From contig NC_007776.1 in assembly GCF_000013225.1 (NCBI RefSeq), positions 1,197,277 through 1,261,276 of the forward strand: DNA of 64,000 bases. Direction: 5' to 3'. The position numbers and the translations under genes are program-made. Shown piece after piece: positions 35,865-46,908 of the stretch (position 1 is the stretch's first letter; each line of letters begins with the position of its first letter). Under the pieces are notes generated by a model. It ran no database searches, was not told the DNA's origin, and worked only from the letters and a program-made list of their open reading frames with translations. Source of the DNA: Synechococcus sp. JA-2-3B'a(2-13) (GTDB lineage Bacteria > Cyanobacteriota > Cyanobacteriia > Thermostichales > Thermostichaceae).

Positions 35865-38140
35865 GGCTGAGCTGGGTCGGCTGGCCCCCAAATGCGAATT
35901 GAGCCATCGGCGCCACCACTGAGAAGGGTCTGCCCATATCGCTGCGCGACGCTTCCGCGACCGGGGCCAAACAGCAAGACGCTCACCATCCAAGTCTGGC
36001 CGCCCAGGGTGCGCAACTGTTCTCCGCTGCGCAGATCCCAGAGCTTAATCTGGTGAGCGCGGTAATCGGTGCCGCTGGCGAGCAAGCGGCCATCAGGGCT
36101 GAGGGCAAGGGCGGCCAAGCCGGACAAAGTCTGGGGCAAGGTGCGCTCCAAGGATCCCGTGCCCAAGTTCCAGACCAAGATGCCACCGGTACTGCCGGCG
36201 AGCAAATAGCGGCCATCTGGACTCAGAAGCACCTGCTCGATGGGGTAGTCGGCCTTTAGGGTTTCCAGCAAGGCCCCGCTGCCAGGATCCCAAAGGTGAA
36301 CGGTGGGATCTCCATTGGCGGCCACCAAGATCCAAGGGGGGATCCCTTCAGACTGGCGGGAAGTATTCATACGGGTGGGTCTTGGGCCAAAGGCCACCGC
36401 TGTAATGCCTGCCCTCTGAGGGGTATCCTGGGCGGCGGCAGCAGTGTGAGGCGATAGGGTGCGGATCAACTGGCCGTTGTCGGCCTGCCAAAGGCGGATG
36501 GTGCGGTCGGCGCTGCCACTGGCAATCCAACGACCATCGGGGCTAATGGCGACACTGTTGATCAACCCGGTGTGCCCTTGCAACTGCAGCCGCGCCAGCA
36601 CATCCCCAGGCGAGAGAGCCGGATCCCCCAGGGTCGCCAGATCCCAGACCCGTGCCGTCTTGTCTGCCCCCCCACTCACCAAAAAGGTACCATCTGGGCT
36701 GATGGCCAGTGCCTCAACGGATCCCTCGTGGCCTGCCCAGCTCTGGAGCAGTTGGCCAGCCTGGGGATCCCAAAGCCGGATCACGCCGTCGTCTCCCCCG
36801 GCAGCAAGGAGATTTCCATCCGGGCTGATGGCCAGAGCAGTGACGGCGACAGGGCCTTCCAGCGTAGCCTTGAGCTGCAAAGACTTGGCCCAGTCTGCCG
36901 GGTCGTTATCGCTACGCGACGCTTCCGCGACCGTGACGGCGGTGGGGACGGAGGCATGAGAACCGTTCTCGCGAGTAGGATGGAGTCCCAGGCCGTTGCG
37001 CTTTGCCGGGCCAGAGGATCCCGTTCTCGTGAGGGGGACAGAATCCTTGGGCTCCCCCCGCAGGCCAAGGTTCGCCCTCATCTGCCATACCCCTGCCACC
37101 GTCAACGCCAGCAAAGCCGCCAAGCTGCCTCCTGCCCAAACCGGTGGGATCCGGGGACGCGCCCGCAGCGATACCGGAGAACGCGGTGGGGTGGTTGGCT
37201 CCTGTAAGGGCTCGGCGGCGACAGGGCTGGGCTGGGACAGGAGTTCGGCGGCAGGGGGGCTCTCGGCGGGGGGCAAAGCCTGCAAAGCGGCCAGAGCTGC
37301 TGTTGCTGAAGGAAAGCACTGTTGTGGGTTGCAGCTCACCAAACGATCCAGAAAAGCAGCAAAAGGAGCGCTAGTAGAGGCCAGATCGTGCCAGCGCAAC
37401 TCCCCCGTCAACGGGTCGCGAAACAGCTTCTGGGGCGGGATCCCGCAGAGGGCCTGCAGGGCAATCAGCCCAAGAGCATAGAGGTCGCTGCAATGCCTGG
37501 GGCCATAGGGGTTCCCGAAGCCAGAGCCGGAAAAAGCCAGACCCTGTTCCTCACCCCCCCACTTCAACAACACCCATCGGCCATCCGCCTGACGGTAGAT
37601 CAAGCGAGAGGGCTGCAGGTTGCAGCAGCTCACCCCTTCCTCATTCAGGAAGGCCAAGGTTTGCAGCACATCCTGCAACAAGGCTCGTACCTCAGCCTCT
37701 GTCCAGTCGTGCCCCCAATGGCAGTGCATTTGGCGGGACGGAGTCGTTAGCTGGCCCCTCTCGGTTGCGTTACCTAGCAATAGAGCTTGTTCCAGGGTGG
37801 GCCCTTCAACCCATTCTTCCACCCAATAAAACTCCCCCTCTTGCTCAAAGCAGGCCAACAGGCGGGGGATACCCTCGTGGGATCCCAGGTGCTCCCGCAG
37901 CGCCACTTCTTGCTGAAAGAGATGCCGTAGCGAGGCGGAGTCCTCACTGTGTTCGCGGTGCGGAGCATTTTGGCCGGCCTGCCAGCGTTTGAGCACCACC
38001 CGAAGCCGCTCAGGATGATGGCTATCCTGTGCCAAGTAGGTTTGTCCGCTGGATCCCAGTGCTTCCAAGATCTGATAGCGGCCACCCAGGGTCTGCCCTA
38101 CCATGGGGAGAGTGCGAACCTTTTCCTTCCGACCCATCAT
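35861..38140 (-). CDS. Pseudokinase-WD40 protein: Hanks-type kinase fold without catalytic residues, membrane helix, WD40 propeller
   Basis: A 759-residue protein. Residues 14-290 form a Ser/Thr kinase fold (RYQILEALGSSGQTYLAQD; Lys51 in VVLKRW). The catalytic HRD is replaced by Cys172-Cys173-Asn174 (SCCNLQPSRL), its downstream Asn by Arg179, and the DFG Asp by Lys193 (LLKWGG), so phosphotransfer is very unlikely. One membrane helix is at about residues 333-353. Residues 425-759 are at least six WD40 repeats (ISPDGNLLAAGGDDGVIRLWD). The start may also be ATG 38104, closer to the conserved MVGQTLGGRYQIL. The gene carries two copies of the short GC-rich repeat. Confidence 0.92.
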   Translation of the reverse strand: MMGRKEKVRTLPMVGQTLGGRYQILEALGSSGQTYLAQDSHHPERLRVVLKRWQAGQNAPHREHSEDSASLRHLFQQEVALREHLGSHEGIPRLLACFEQEGEFYWVEEWVEGPTLEQALLLGNATERGQLTTPSRQMHCHWGHDWTEAEVRALLQDVLQTLAFLNEEGVSCCNLQPSRLIYRQADGRWVLLKWGGEEQGLAFSGSGFGNPYGPRHCSDLYALGLIALQALCGIPPQKLFRDPLTGELRWHDLASTSAPFAAFLDRLVSCNPQQCFPSATAALAALQALPPAESPPAAELLSQPSPVAAEPLQEPTTPPRSPVSLRARPRIPPVWAGGSLAALLALTVAGVWQMRANLGLRGEPKDSVPLTRTGSSGPAKRNGLGLHPTRENGSHASVPTAVTVAEASRSDNDPADWAKSLQLKATLEGPVAVTALAISPDGNLLAAGGDDGVIRLWDPQAGQLLQSWAGHEGSVEALAISPDGTFLVSGGADKTARVWDLATLGDPALSPGDVLARLQLQGHTGLINSVAISPDGRWIASGSADRTIRLWQADNGQLIRTLSPHTAAAAQDTPQRAGITAVAFGPRPTRMNTSRQSEGIPPWILVAANGDPTVHLWDPGSGALLETLKADYPIEQVLLSPDGRYLLAGSTGGILVWNLGTGSLERTLPQTLSGLAALALSPDGRLLASGTDYRAHQIKLWDLRSGEQLRTLGGQTWMVSVLLFGPGRGSVAQRYGQTLLSGGADGSIRIWGPADPAQP
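35939..35962 (-). repeat. Copy 2 of the short GC-rich dispersed repeat, inside the pseudokinase gene
   Basis: The core is TCGCTGCGCGACGCTTCCGC then GACC. It is read in a different frame from copy 3, giving GRGSVAQRYG in the last WD40 repeat region. Confidence 0.75.
36909..36932 (-). repeat. Copy 3 of the short GC-rich dispersed repeat, inside the pseudokinase gene
   Basis: TCGCTACGCGACGCTTCCGC then GACC; read as VAEASRSD (residues 404-411) in the linker between the membrane helix and the WD40 domain. Confidence 0.8.
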
Positions 38141-38184
38141 GCCATGGCGACGTGAGACTCAGGCTAACCGTTCACCAAATTTTC

Positions 38185-39462
38185 GGGCTGGAGGCCCGCA
38201 CCATAGCCGCAGGCTTGGTGTCGGGAGGAAAGCCCTCCTCCATATAGGTTTGCTGGTCAAAAGTCTGGATGAACTACAATAAGCCTATGAGCCAGGCCAT
38301 ATCTGTACGTTGCAAGCTGATAGTCCCTGTAGAGTTGCGTCAAGAAATTGACCGCACCCTGCAGAGGTTTGCTGACGCTTGCAACCAGATTCTGGATACC
38401 GCCAAGCGTGAGAAGTGCTGGAACACCGTCAAGCTGCATCACCTGGTCTATCGACCGGTAAGAGCAGCAACGGGGCTGAAAGCCAACCACGTCTGTCAGG
38501 CGCTCCGTCGGGTGATTAGCAATGCCAAGGCGGTGAAGCAAGTCCACAAGTTCCGCCCCACCAGTCTGACTTTGGACGCTCGTACTTTTAAGTACCGAGA
38601 GTCCGACCAGGCCGTGGGCGTGACCCTGATGAGCGGACGGGTTTGGCTCAAGCTCAAGATTGGCGGTTATCAAATCGCTTTGCTGCGGGGGCAAACGCCC
38701 ACCAGCGCTACTCTGTCCAAGACCAAGCAAGGGGAGTACTACATCAACATCGCTGTTGAGCTGGATACTCCCCCGACTGGCAAAACTCCAAAGGTAATCG
38801 GAGTTGACTTGGGCAGGCGGGATATCGCCACCGCTAGCAATGGACGCTCTTGGAGTGGAGAGCACATCCAGGCCGTCCGTGACCGGTTCAGCCGTGTACG
38901 CGCCAAGGTTCAATCCAAACGCACTCGCAGCTCTAGGAGGCTGCTGAGAAGGCTCTCTGGGAGAGAACGGCGCTACCAGACATGGCTGAACCATAACATC
39001 AGCAAAACCTTGGTCAGGGATGCCCAGGCTATTGGTGCGGCACTGGCTTTTGAAGACTTGACAGGCATCAGAGATTGCTTGAATCAGAAGTCTCGAAGTA
39101 AGGCTGAGCGGCGCAGGACTAACAACTGGGCGTTCTACCAGCTCAGGATGTTTGTAGCCTACAAGGCTGCCATTGCTGGAGTGCCTGTGGTGCTGGTGCC
39201 GCCTGCCTACACCAGTCAGACCTGCCACAAATGCCTGCACATCCACCCTGAGCGGGGTAAGTCCTACCGCAATGGTAAGTCGTTCAAGTGTGGGCACTGC
39301 GGGTGGGAAGGGGATGCTGACCATAACGCTGCTCAAGTAATCTCTCTCCTTGGGGCGACTGTAAACTCGCCTGAAATTCCGAAACTTAGCTGTCCTCTGG
39401 GGCCGCTAGGGATTGGGATAAAGCCCGCACCCTGCGCATAGCGCGGGTGTCGGGTAGTTTAC
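38185..39462 (+). mobile_element. Orphan TnpB element 1 (IS200/IS605 superfamily, IS1341-like)
   Basis: Contains one tnpB gene and no tnpA. The left hairpin is at 38195-38225: CCCG-CACCA-T-AGCC-GCA-GGCT-TGGTG-T-CGGG. The right hairpin is at 39424-39454: CCCG-CACCC-T-GCGC-ATA-GCGC-GGGTG-T-CGGG. Both have the same bulged T on each side. After the right hairpin comes TAGTTTAC (39455-39462), shared with element 2, which is taken as the right boundary; the left boundary is uncertain by about ten bases. GGATCC is absent from the whole element, unlike its surroundings. Confidence 0.85.
38287..39441 (+). CDS. tnpB: TnpB RNA-guided nuclease-like protein, element 1
   Basis: A 384-residue TnpB. The start MSQAISVRCKL (38287) is chosen because the segment TACAATA...ATGA is shared with element 2 at the same spacing. 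The RuvC triad is intact: Asp174 (GVDLGRRDIA), Glu256 (FEDLTGIRD) and Asp345 (GDADHNAA). The zinc ribbon has Cys313, Cys316, Cys335 and Cys338 (QTCHKCLHIH and KCGHCGW). TnpB uses an RNA from the element's right end to guide cleavage. The stop codon lies in the loop of the right hairpin, so protein and guide RNA would overlap. No TnpA is adjacent. Confidence 0.93.
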   Translation: MSQAISVRCKLIVPVELRQEIDRTLQRFADACNQILDTAKREKCWNTVKLHHLVYRPVRAATGLKANHVCQALRRVISNAKAVKQVHKFRPTSLTLDARTFKYRESDQAVGVTLMSGRVWLKLKIGGYQIALLRGQTPTSATLSKTKQGEYYINIAVELDTPPTGKTPKVIGVDLGRRDIATASNGRSWSGEHIQAVRDRFSRVRAKVQSKRTRSSRRLLRRLSGRERRYQTWLNHNISKTLVRDAQAIGAALAFEDLTGIRDCLNQKSRSKAERRRTNNWAFYQLRMFVAYKAAIAGVPVVLVPPAYTSQTCHKCLHIHPERGKSYRNGKSFKCGHCGWEGDADHNAAQVISLLGATVNSPEIPKLSCPLGPLGIGIKPAPCA

Positions 39463-39614
39463 CCTTGCGTTCACGGTGCGGAGCGCCTGGGTGGGATAGA
39501 GTCCTCGCCGCATCAGTCCTCCACCGCCATGGCTGAGGTGAGCAGAGCAAAAAGCGAAAGGGGATCCCGACAGCCGCTTTCGGTCAACTTTCTCCCTGGA
39601 GCAGGCTGAGTTGC

Positions 39615-42518
<2,904 letters not shown>

Positions 42519-42581
42519 CTCACCACCTTTTCGCGCAGCGTGTCACAGGTATCCCGTCGAGACCGGCGAGTAACAAAATCT

Positions 42582-42605
42582 TAACGATTCTTAGCTAACG
42601 ATTCT
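42582..42605. promoter_or_regulatory. Direct repeat in the uvrA/TgpA-like divergent promoter region
   Basis: TAACGATTCT occurs at 42582-42591 and again at 42596-42605, a 14-base period, in the 183-base gap between uvrA and the transglutaminase gene. It could be a regulator site. It does not match a cyanobacterial LexA box that I can recognise. Confidence 0.35.
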
Positions 42606-42701
42606 AATGCCCTTCGCTTTGTCCAGAAGGGGATCCCAGGGAGGGCAAACCGGTAGCAAAAAAGACTTGGCTATGCTGGAAAGGATTGAATCCCAAGGGC
42701 C

Positions 42702-45068
42702 ATGACCTGGACACTGCCATCCGTTCAAAAGGTGTTTGTTTACCTGTTGGTGGGGATCGCCTTCACGGCCCTTTGTCTGGGGGATCAGGCTCTGTCGCCA
42801 CCGGTCATTGCCGTTTGCTTGGCCGCAGGGGCCTGCAGTTGGTTTTGGGAGCCGCCAAGGATTGCTTTTGCCCGCTATGCCCCCCTGTGGATGCCCCTGA
42901 CGGTGGCGGTGTTGCTTAGCCTGCTGGCTTTGGTTATCTTTGGGATCCTTCCCTTTTCCGATGGGGCCATTGGCTTGGTGCTTTACCTAACGGGGGCCAA
43001 GCTGTTTCAGCGGGAACGGGCAGCCGATCACATCCAGTTGGCGGTGCTGTCTCTGCTGCTGATGGCCATTGCCACCCTGTTCAACGAAGACATCAGCTTT
43101 GGGCTGCTGTTTTTGCTGTACGTGGGGGTAGGGCTAATCAACCTCACCCTTTACCACCTGCGCCTGCAAGCAGAGCAGCACCCGCAGGCAGCCAGCCAAA
43201 CCCGTGGCATCAACCTCAACTTCTTGGGCTTTCTCGGATCCCTGGCTTTGCTGGCGGTGATCCTGTCCGTGGCTTTGTTTTTCTTGTTCCCGCGGGTCAG
43301 TTTAGGAATTCTGGGTCGCCAGGCCCGCTCGCCGGTGATGACCACCGGCTTTGCCGAGGAAGTCAGCCTGGGAGCATTCGGCACCCTCAAAACCGATAAC
43401 ACCGTTGTCATGCGGGTGGAATTTCCGGCAGGGGTGCCGCCCCGTGTGGAGTCCCTCTACTGGCGCGGGATCAGCTTCGATCGCTACGACGGGCTGGCCT
43501 GGTCGCGGACGCTAGACCGCTTCATCCCCATTTTCCCCAACGCAGCAGGGGTATTTGATCTCTCTGCCTCCAGCTTGATCCCCACTGCTCCTGACCTGCT
43601 GCTTCTCCCCTTGGAGCAGCTTATCTATCTGGAGCCGCTGGCCACCAACACCGTTTTTGGGGTGGCGCCGCTGGTGGAGGTGGAATGGCTGGATCGAGGT
43701 GGGGCGATGACCCCACAGCAGAGGTGGCAATGGCAAAACCGCCGCCTGCTCCTGCGCGAGACCGGGGATGTCAGCCATTCTCTGCCCCCCCGGATGCCCT
43801 ATCTCTACCGTGCCGTGAGCCGGATCCCACGGGATCTGGAACCCCGCCTGCGCCAGCTTGGCCGGGAGGAGCTGCTGAGCGCTCTTGACCCAGTCCAGCA
43901 ACAAGCCTATCTGCAGTTGCCAGCAGACCTGGATCCGCGCATTCCCGCCTTGGCTGAAGACGTTACCGCTGGGATCCCCGATGTCTTTGGCAAGGTGACG
44001 GCTTTGCAGAACTACCTGCTGGAGAACTACGCCTATACCACCGATCTGCCGGATCCCGGCCCTGAACCGCCTTTGGAAGCCTTTCTGTTCACCCATCGGC
44101 GGGGCCACTGCGAATATTTCGCCACAGCCCTGACGATACTGGCCCGCAGCATTGGCATCCCGGCCCGGATGGTGAATGGCTTTTTGGGCGGGCGCTGGGT
44201 GGCGCAGGAACGGTATCTGGCAGTGCGCAATGCCGACGCCCATTCCTGGACAGAGATCCCCTTTGGCTCCTACGGGTGGATCATTTTCGATGCCACACCG
44301 GCAGAGGCCAATGTCAGCCGGCGGGAAACCTGGTGGGATCCGATTCAGGATTTTTACGACAGCTTGCGCTTTCGCTGGTTCAAGTACGTCATCCAGTACG
44401 ACCTATCCACCCAGCAGCAGATCTGGCGGCAGATTCAGGAGATGGCCAGCGCTGTAGCCGCCTCTCCGGATCGAGAGGATGTCGGTGCTGGCTTCCGTCG
44501 CAACCTGGTTGCCTTGGGGCAAACGTTGCAGCAGAATGGCCTGCCGGTGTTGGGGGTGGTTTTGATCACCGGATCCATGGCCTATTGGGGTCGCCGCCGC
44601 CGCTATCGGGCTTTGCGCTGGCAGGATGGGGGGTGGATTCTGTTGGCCACTGCCGGCAATGGGGTTTTGCTGGGATCCCTGTGGCAGCCTCCGCCCCCCT
44701 GGCCCACCTGGATGGTTGGCCTCTTGCTACCGAGTCTGGCCTTTGCTGGGATGCGCTGGATCCCGGCGGCTCTACCCAAGTCGCAGCAGCGCCGCCAGCT
44801 TATCTCAAGGCTTTATCTGCAACTGCGGGATCTGGCGACGGCGGTGGGGATCCCAGCCCACCTAGGCCCTGAGGCCTGCCTGGAACACTTGCGCCACTCC
44901 GACTTACCACAAGCCCAGGTGGCCATCCAGTTCTTGGAGCGCTACCTGGAGGTGCGCTTCGGTGGGATCCCGTTGGAGGCGGGCGAATTGCAGCGCTGGC
45001 AACAGCAATTCAAACGGCTCAGACGAGCATGGCAGCCACTGGCCAAAACCCCCAGAAGAGCCGCCTGA
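42702..45068 (+). CDS. TgpA-like membrane transglutaminase-domain protein (DUF3488, TGc, DUF4129)
   Basis: A 788-residue membrane protein. Residues 1-205 hold about six membrane helices (DUF3488/TgpA N-terminus, for example GLLFLLYVGVGLINLTL). The transglutaminase-like catalytic triad is visible on the periplasmic side: Cys470 (GHCEYFATA), His514 (DAHSWTE) and Asp530 (IFDATP). Two more membrane helices follow (about residues 610-680) and a C-terminal DUF4129-like helical region. TgpA of Pseudomonas is a periplasmic transglutaminase; the cyanobacterial substrate is unknown. It stands alone between uvrA and the phosphatase. Confidence 0.93.
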   Translation: MTWTLPSVQKVFVYLLVGIAFTALCLGDQALSPPVIAVCLAAGACSWFWEPPRIAFARYAPLWMPLTVAVLLSLLALVIFGILPFSDGAIGLVLYLTGAKLFQRERAADHIQLAVLSLLLMAIATLFNEDISFGLLFLLYVGVGLINLTLYHLRLQAEQHPQAASQTRGINLNFLGFLGSLALLAVILSVALFFLFPRVSLGILGRQARSPVMTTGFAEEVSLGAFGTLKTDNTVVMRVEFPAGVPPRVESLYWRGISFDRYDGLAWSRTLDRFIPIFPNAAGVFDLSASSLIPTAPDLLLLPLEQLIYLEPLATNTVFGVAPLVEVEWLDRGGAMTPQQRWQWQNRRLLLRETGDVSHSLPPRMPYLYRAVSRIPRDLEPRLRQLGREELLSALDPVQQQAYLQLPADLDPRIPALAEDVTAGIPDVFGKVTALQNYLLENYAYTTDLPDPGPEPPLEAFLFTHRRGHCEYFATALTILARSIGIPARMVNGFLGGRWVAQERYLAVRNADAHSWTEIPFGSYGWIIFDATPAEANVSRRETWWDPIQDFYDSLRFRWFKYVIQYDLSTQQQIWRQIQEMASAVAASPDREDVGAGFRRNLVALGQTLQQNGLPVLGVVLITGSMAYWGRRRRYRALRWQDGGWILLATAGNGVLLGSLWQPPPPWPTWMVGLLLPSLAFAGMRWIPAALPKSQQRRQLISRLYLQLRDLATAVGIPAHLGPEACLEHLRHSDLPQAQVAIQFLERYLEVRFGGIPLEAGELQRWQQQFKRLRRAWQPLAKTPRRAA

Positions 45069-45126
45069 CCAGAAGGACGGCTATGCCCTGGAGCAGGTAC
45101 CCCAAAAGCCCTGCGAGAAACCTTGA

Positions 45127-45166
45127 CAGTTAAGAGATAGTTAAGAGATAGTTAACAACAGTTATG
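45127..45166 (-). promoter_or_regulatory. Pho box: tandem SphR/PhoB sites upstream of the alkaline phosphatase
   Basis: On the minus strand there are repeated NTTAACTA units with 3-base spacers (11-base period): CTTAACTG, CTTAACTA and GTTAACTA, plus a degenerate CATAACTG. This matches the cyanobacterial Pho box (PyTTAAPyPyW in 11-base tandem). It lies about 150-190 bases upstream of the phosphatase start codon, so phosphate control through SphS/SphR is predicted. Confidence 0.78.
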
Positions 45167-45315
45167 GACCCCGTAAGCTGGCCTGCCAGAATAGCGGGAT
45201 GGGAGGCGGCGTACTCACTTTGGGCACGTCGCACACTGGTAAGTTGCTCTGCTCTTGCAAACTCGTCCGAAGCTGTGTTACTTTTCTTAACGTTCAGCTT
45301 TGAACGAGCAAGAGC

Positions 45316-46665
45316 GTGCTAGCTACGCGTAGCTATTCTCTGAGGGCAGCGTTGGCTGCGACTGTATGCGTTTTGTCTTCTTCCGTCTTCTCCTCTAGCC
45401 TGGCTCAAGCAGCGCCTCAGCCGACCGGAAACGGGGCCATCTTCTTCCACCCGGATGGCACTTCGGCTTCTCACTGGGACATCACACGCATTCTCCACTA
45501 CGGCCCCGATGGCTTTCTGAACTGGGATCGTCTTCCCGTGATTACCACCTATCGCGGGCACCTTTTCGACCAGCTTGGGGGAACTTCCAACGCCGGAGCG
45601 GTGACCCATGCCACAGGAACTCGTGCCCACGCCAAGAGCTTTGGGTTGGATCCGGACGGCAAAGAGTACTCCTCTGCCAACGGCACCCTGAACACGATCA
45701 TGGAAGAGGCTGTGGCGGCAGGCTTGGGTACGGCTCTGGTGCAAACGGGATCCATCATTGAGCCGGGGACGGCTGCCTTCGTTGCCAAAGCTGCCAAGCG
45801 CAGCGACTATGAGGAGATTGCCCTGCAGGTGGTGGAGTCAGGGGTAGACATCATCCTCGGCGCTGGCGAGGAATGGCTGCTGCCGGAAGGTGTCCAGGGC
45901 CGCTTTGGCAAAGGGAAGCGCAAGGATGGCCGCAACCTGATTGAGGAGGCCAAGAAAAAGGGGTACGCCGTTGTCTACACCCGCGACGAGCTGCTCAAGC
46001 TGCCGGCAGATGTCTCCAAGGTTTTGGGGGTGTTCAACGTCGAGGACACCTTCTACGACAAGCCTGAAGAAGAGTTGCGGAAAGAAAACTTGCCCAACTA
46101 CATCGCCAGCGCCCCCACCATTGCCGAGATGACCGAATTTGCCCTGGCGCGGATCTCCCGCAATCCTAAGGGCTTCTTCGCCGTCATCGAAGAAGAGGGC
46201 ACTGATAACATGTGCAACAACCTCAATGCCTCTGGCTGCCTGGAGGCCATGAAGCGGGCCGACGATGCCATCGGGGTGATTCTCAACTTTATCGAGAAGA
46301 ATCCCAAGACCTTCATGATTACCACCAGCGACAGCAACGCCGGCGGGATGCAGTTGGTGGATATCGAATCCGCCGAGGAGCCGCTGCCCCCTACTGACCC
46401 CAAAGGCAGTGGTGCCCCCATTGACGGAGTTGACGGCACGGGCACAAAGCCGTTTATTTCTGCTCCTGACAAGAATGGCAAGCGCTTTCCCTTTGCCGTG
46501 GCTTGGGCTACCGGAGATGACGTCGGCAGTGGAGTCATCGCTCGCGCTGCGGGCCTGAACGCTCGAGAGCTAGTGCCGGTCACTGGAATCCTGAACACAG
46601 ACATCTACCGCATTCTCTACTTCGTGCTCTTTGGGGAGCGCATCCCCAGCGAGCTGAAGCCCTAG
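45316..46665 (+). CDS. Alkaline phosphatase family protein, divergent active site
   Basis: A 449-residue secreted enzyme started at GTG 45316, with a Sec signal peptide ending around AQA-AP (residue 33). It aligns with the PhoA family through HPDGTSASHWD (Asp47), GAVTHATGTRAHAKS, IEEEGTDNMCNN and TTSDSNAGG. Several canonical residues differ: the PhoA nucleophile region VTDSAAS reads VTHATGT, so the Ser position is Ala99 next to Thr100, and two metal-binding His positions are Asn/Ser. A Thr nucleophile is possible. A perfect strong terminator follows the gene. Pho-box control is predicted. Confidence 0.85.
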   Translation: MLATRSYSLRAALAATVCVLSSSVFSSSLAQAAPQPTGNGAIFFHPDGTSASHWDITRILHYGPDGFLNWDRLPVITTYRGHLFDQLGGTSNAGAVTHATGTRAHAKSFGLDPDGKEYSSANGTLNTIMEEAVAAGLGTALVQTGSIIEPGTAAFVAKAAKRSDYEEIALQVVESGVDIILGAGEEWLLPEGVQGRFGKGKRKDGRNLIEEAKKKGYAVVYTRDELLKLPADVSKVLGVFNVEDTFYDKPEEELRKENLPNYIASAPTIAEMTEFALARISRNPKGFFAVIEEEGTDNMCNNLNASGCLEAMKRADDAIGVILNFIEKNPKTFMITTSDSNAGGMQLVDIESAEEPLPPTDPKGSGAPIDGVDGTGTKPFISAPDKNGKRFPFAVAWATGDDVGSGVIARAAGLNARELVPVTGILNTDIYRILYFVLFGERIPSELKP

Positions 46666-46724
46666 TGTCTGCTGTGGTCACCTGCCTTGGGCGGGTGTTT
46701 GCCCCACAAGCTCTGTCCGTCACG

Positions 46725-46754
46725 GGGGATCCATCCAGTGGATCCCCTTTTTTT
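46725..46754 (+). terminator. Rho-independent terminator after the alkaline phosphatase
   Basis: GGGGATCCA (46725-46733) pairs perfectly with TGGATCCCC (46739-46747) around a five-base loop, followed by seven Ts. It is one of the clearest terminators in the window. The stem is built around the iterated GGATCC motif. Confidence 0.92.
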
Positions 46755-46823
46755 ATGAGAACCACATAACGGCGAAGGGGCTAGCTCAGCAAAGCAGATA
46801 GACGTAGTTCATTTTGCGTTAGA

Positions 46824-46836
46824 ACTGTACTACAGT
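46824..46836. promoter_or_regulatory. Candidate autoregulatory operator upstream of the MarR gene
   Basis: ACTGTA-C-TACAGT is a perfect 13-base palindrome. It lies 72 bases upstream of the MarR start and just before a possible -10 TATCAT (46841-46846). MarR proteins usually repress their own promoters through such palindromes. Confidence 0.5.
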
Positions 46837-46908
46837 GGGCTATCATGGAGCCGAGACTGTCCTTTGGGTTTGAGTTTGTTCCACCAACGCGAACTGCGAT
46901 CTTCAACC

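Noticed and set aside
38257-39336. Long minus-strand frame opposite the TnpB of element 1
   Set aside because: Antisense shadow of the tnpB gene, whose catalytic triad and zinc ribbon are clear on the plus strand.
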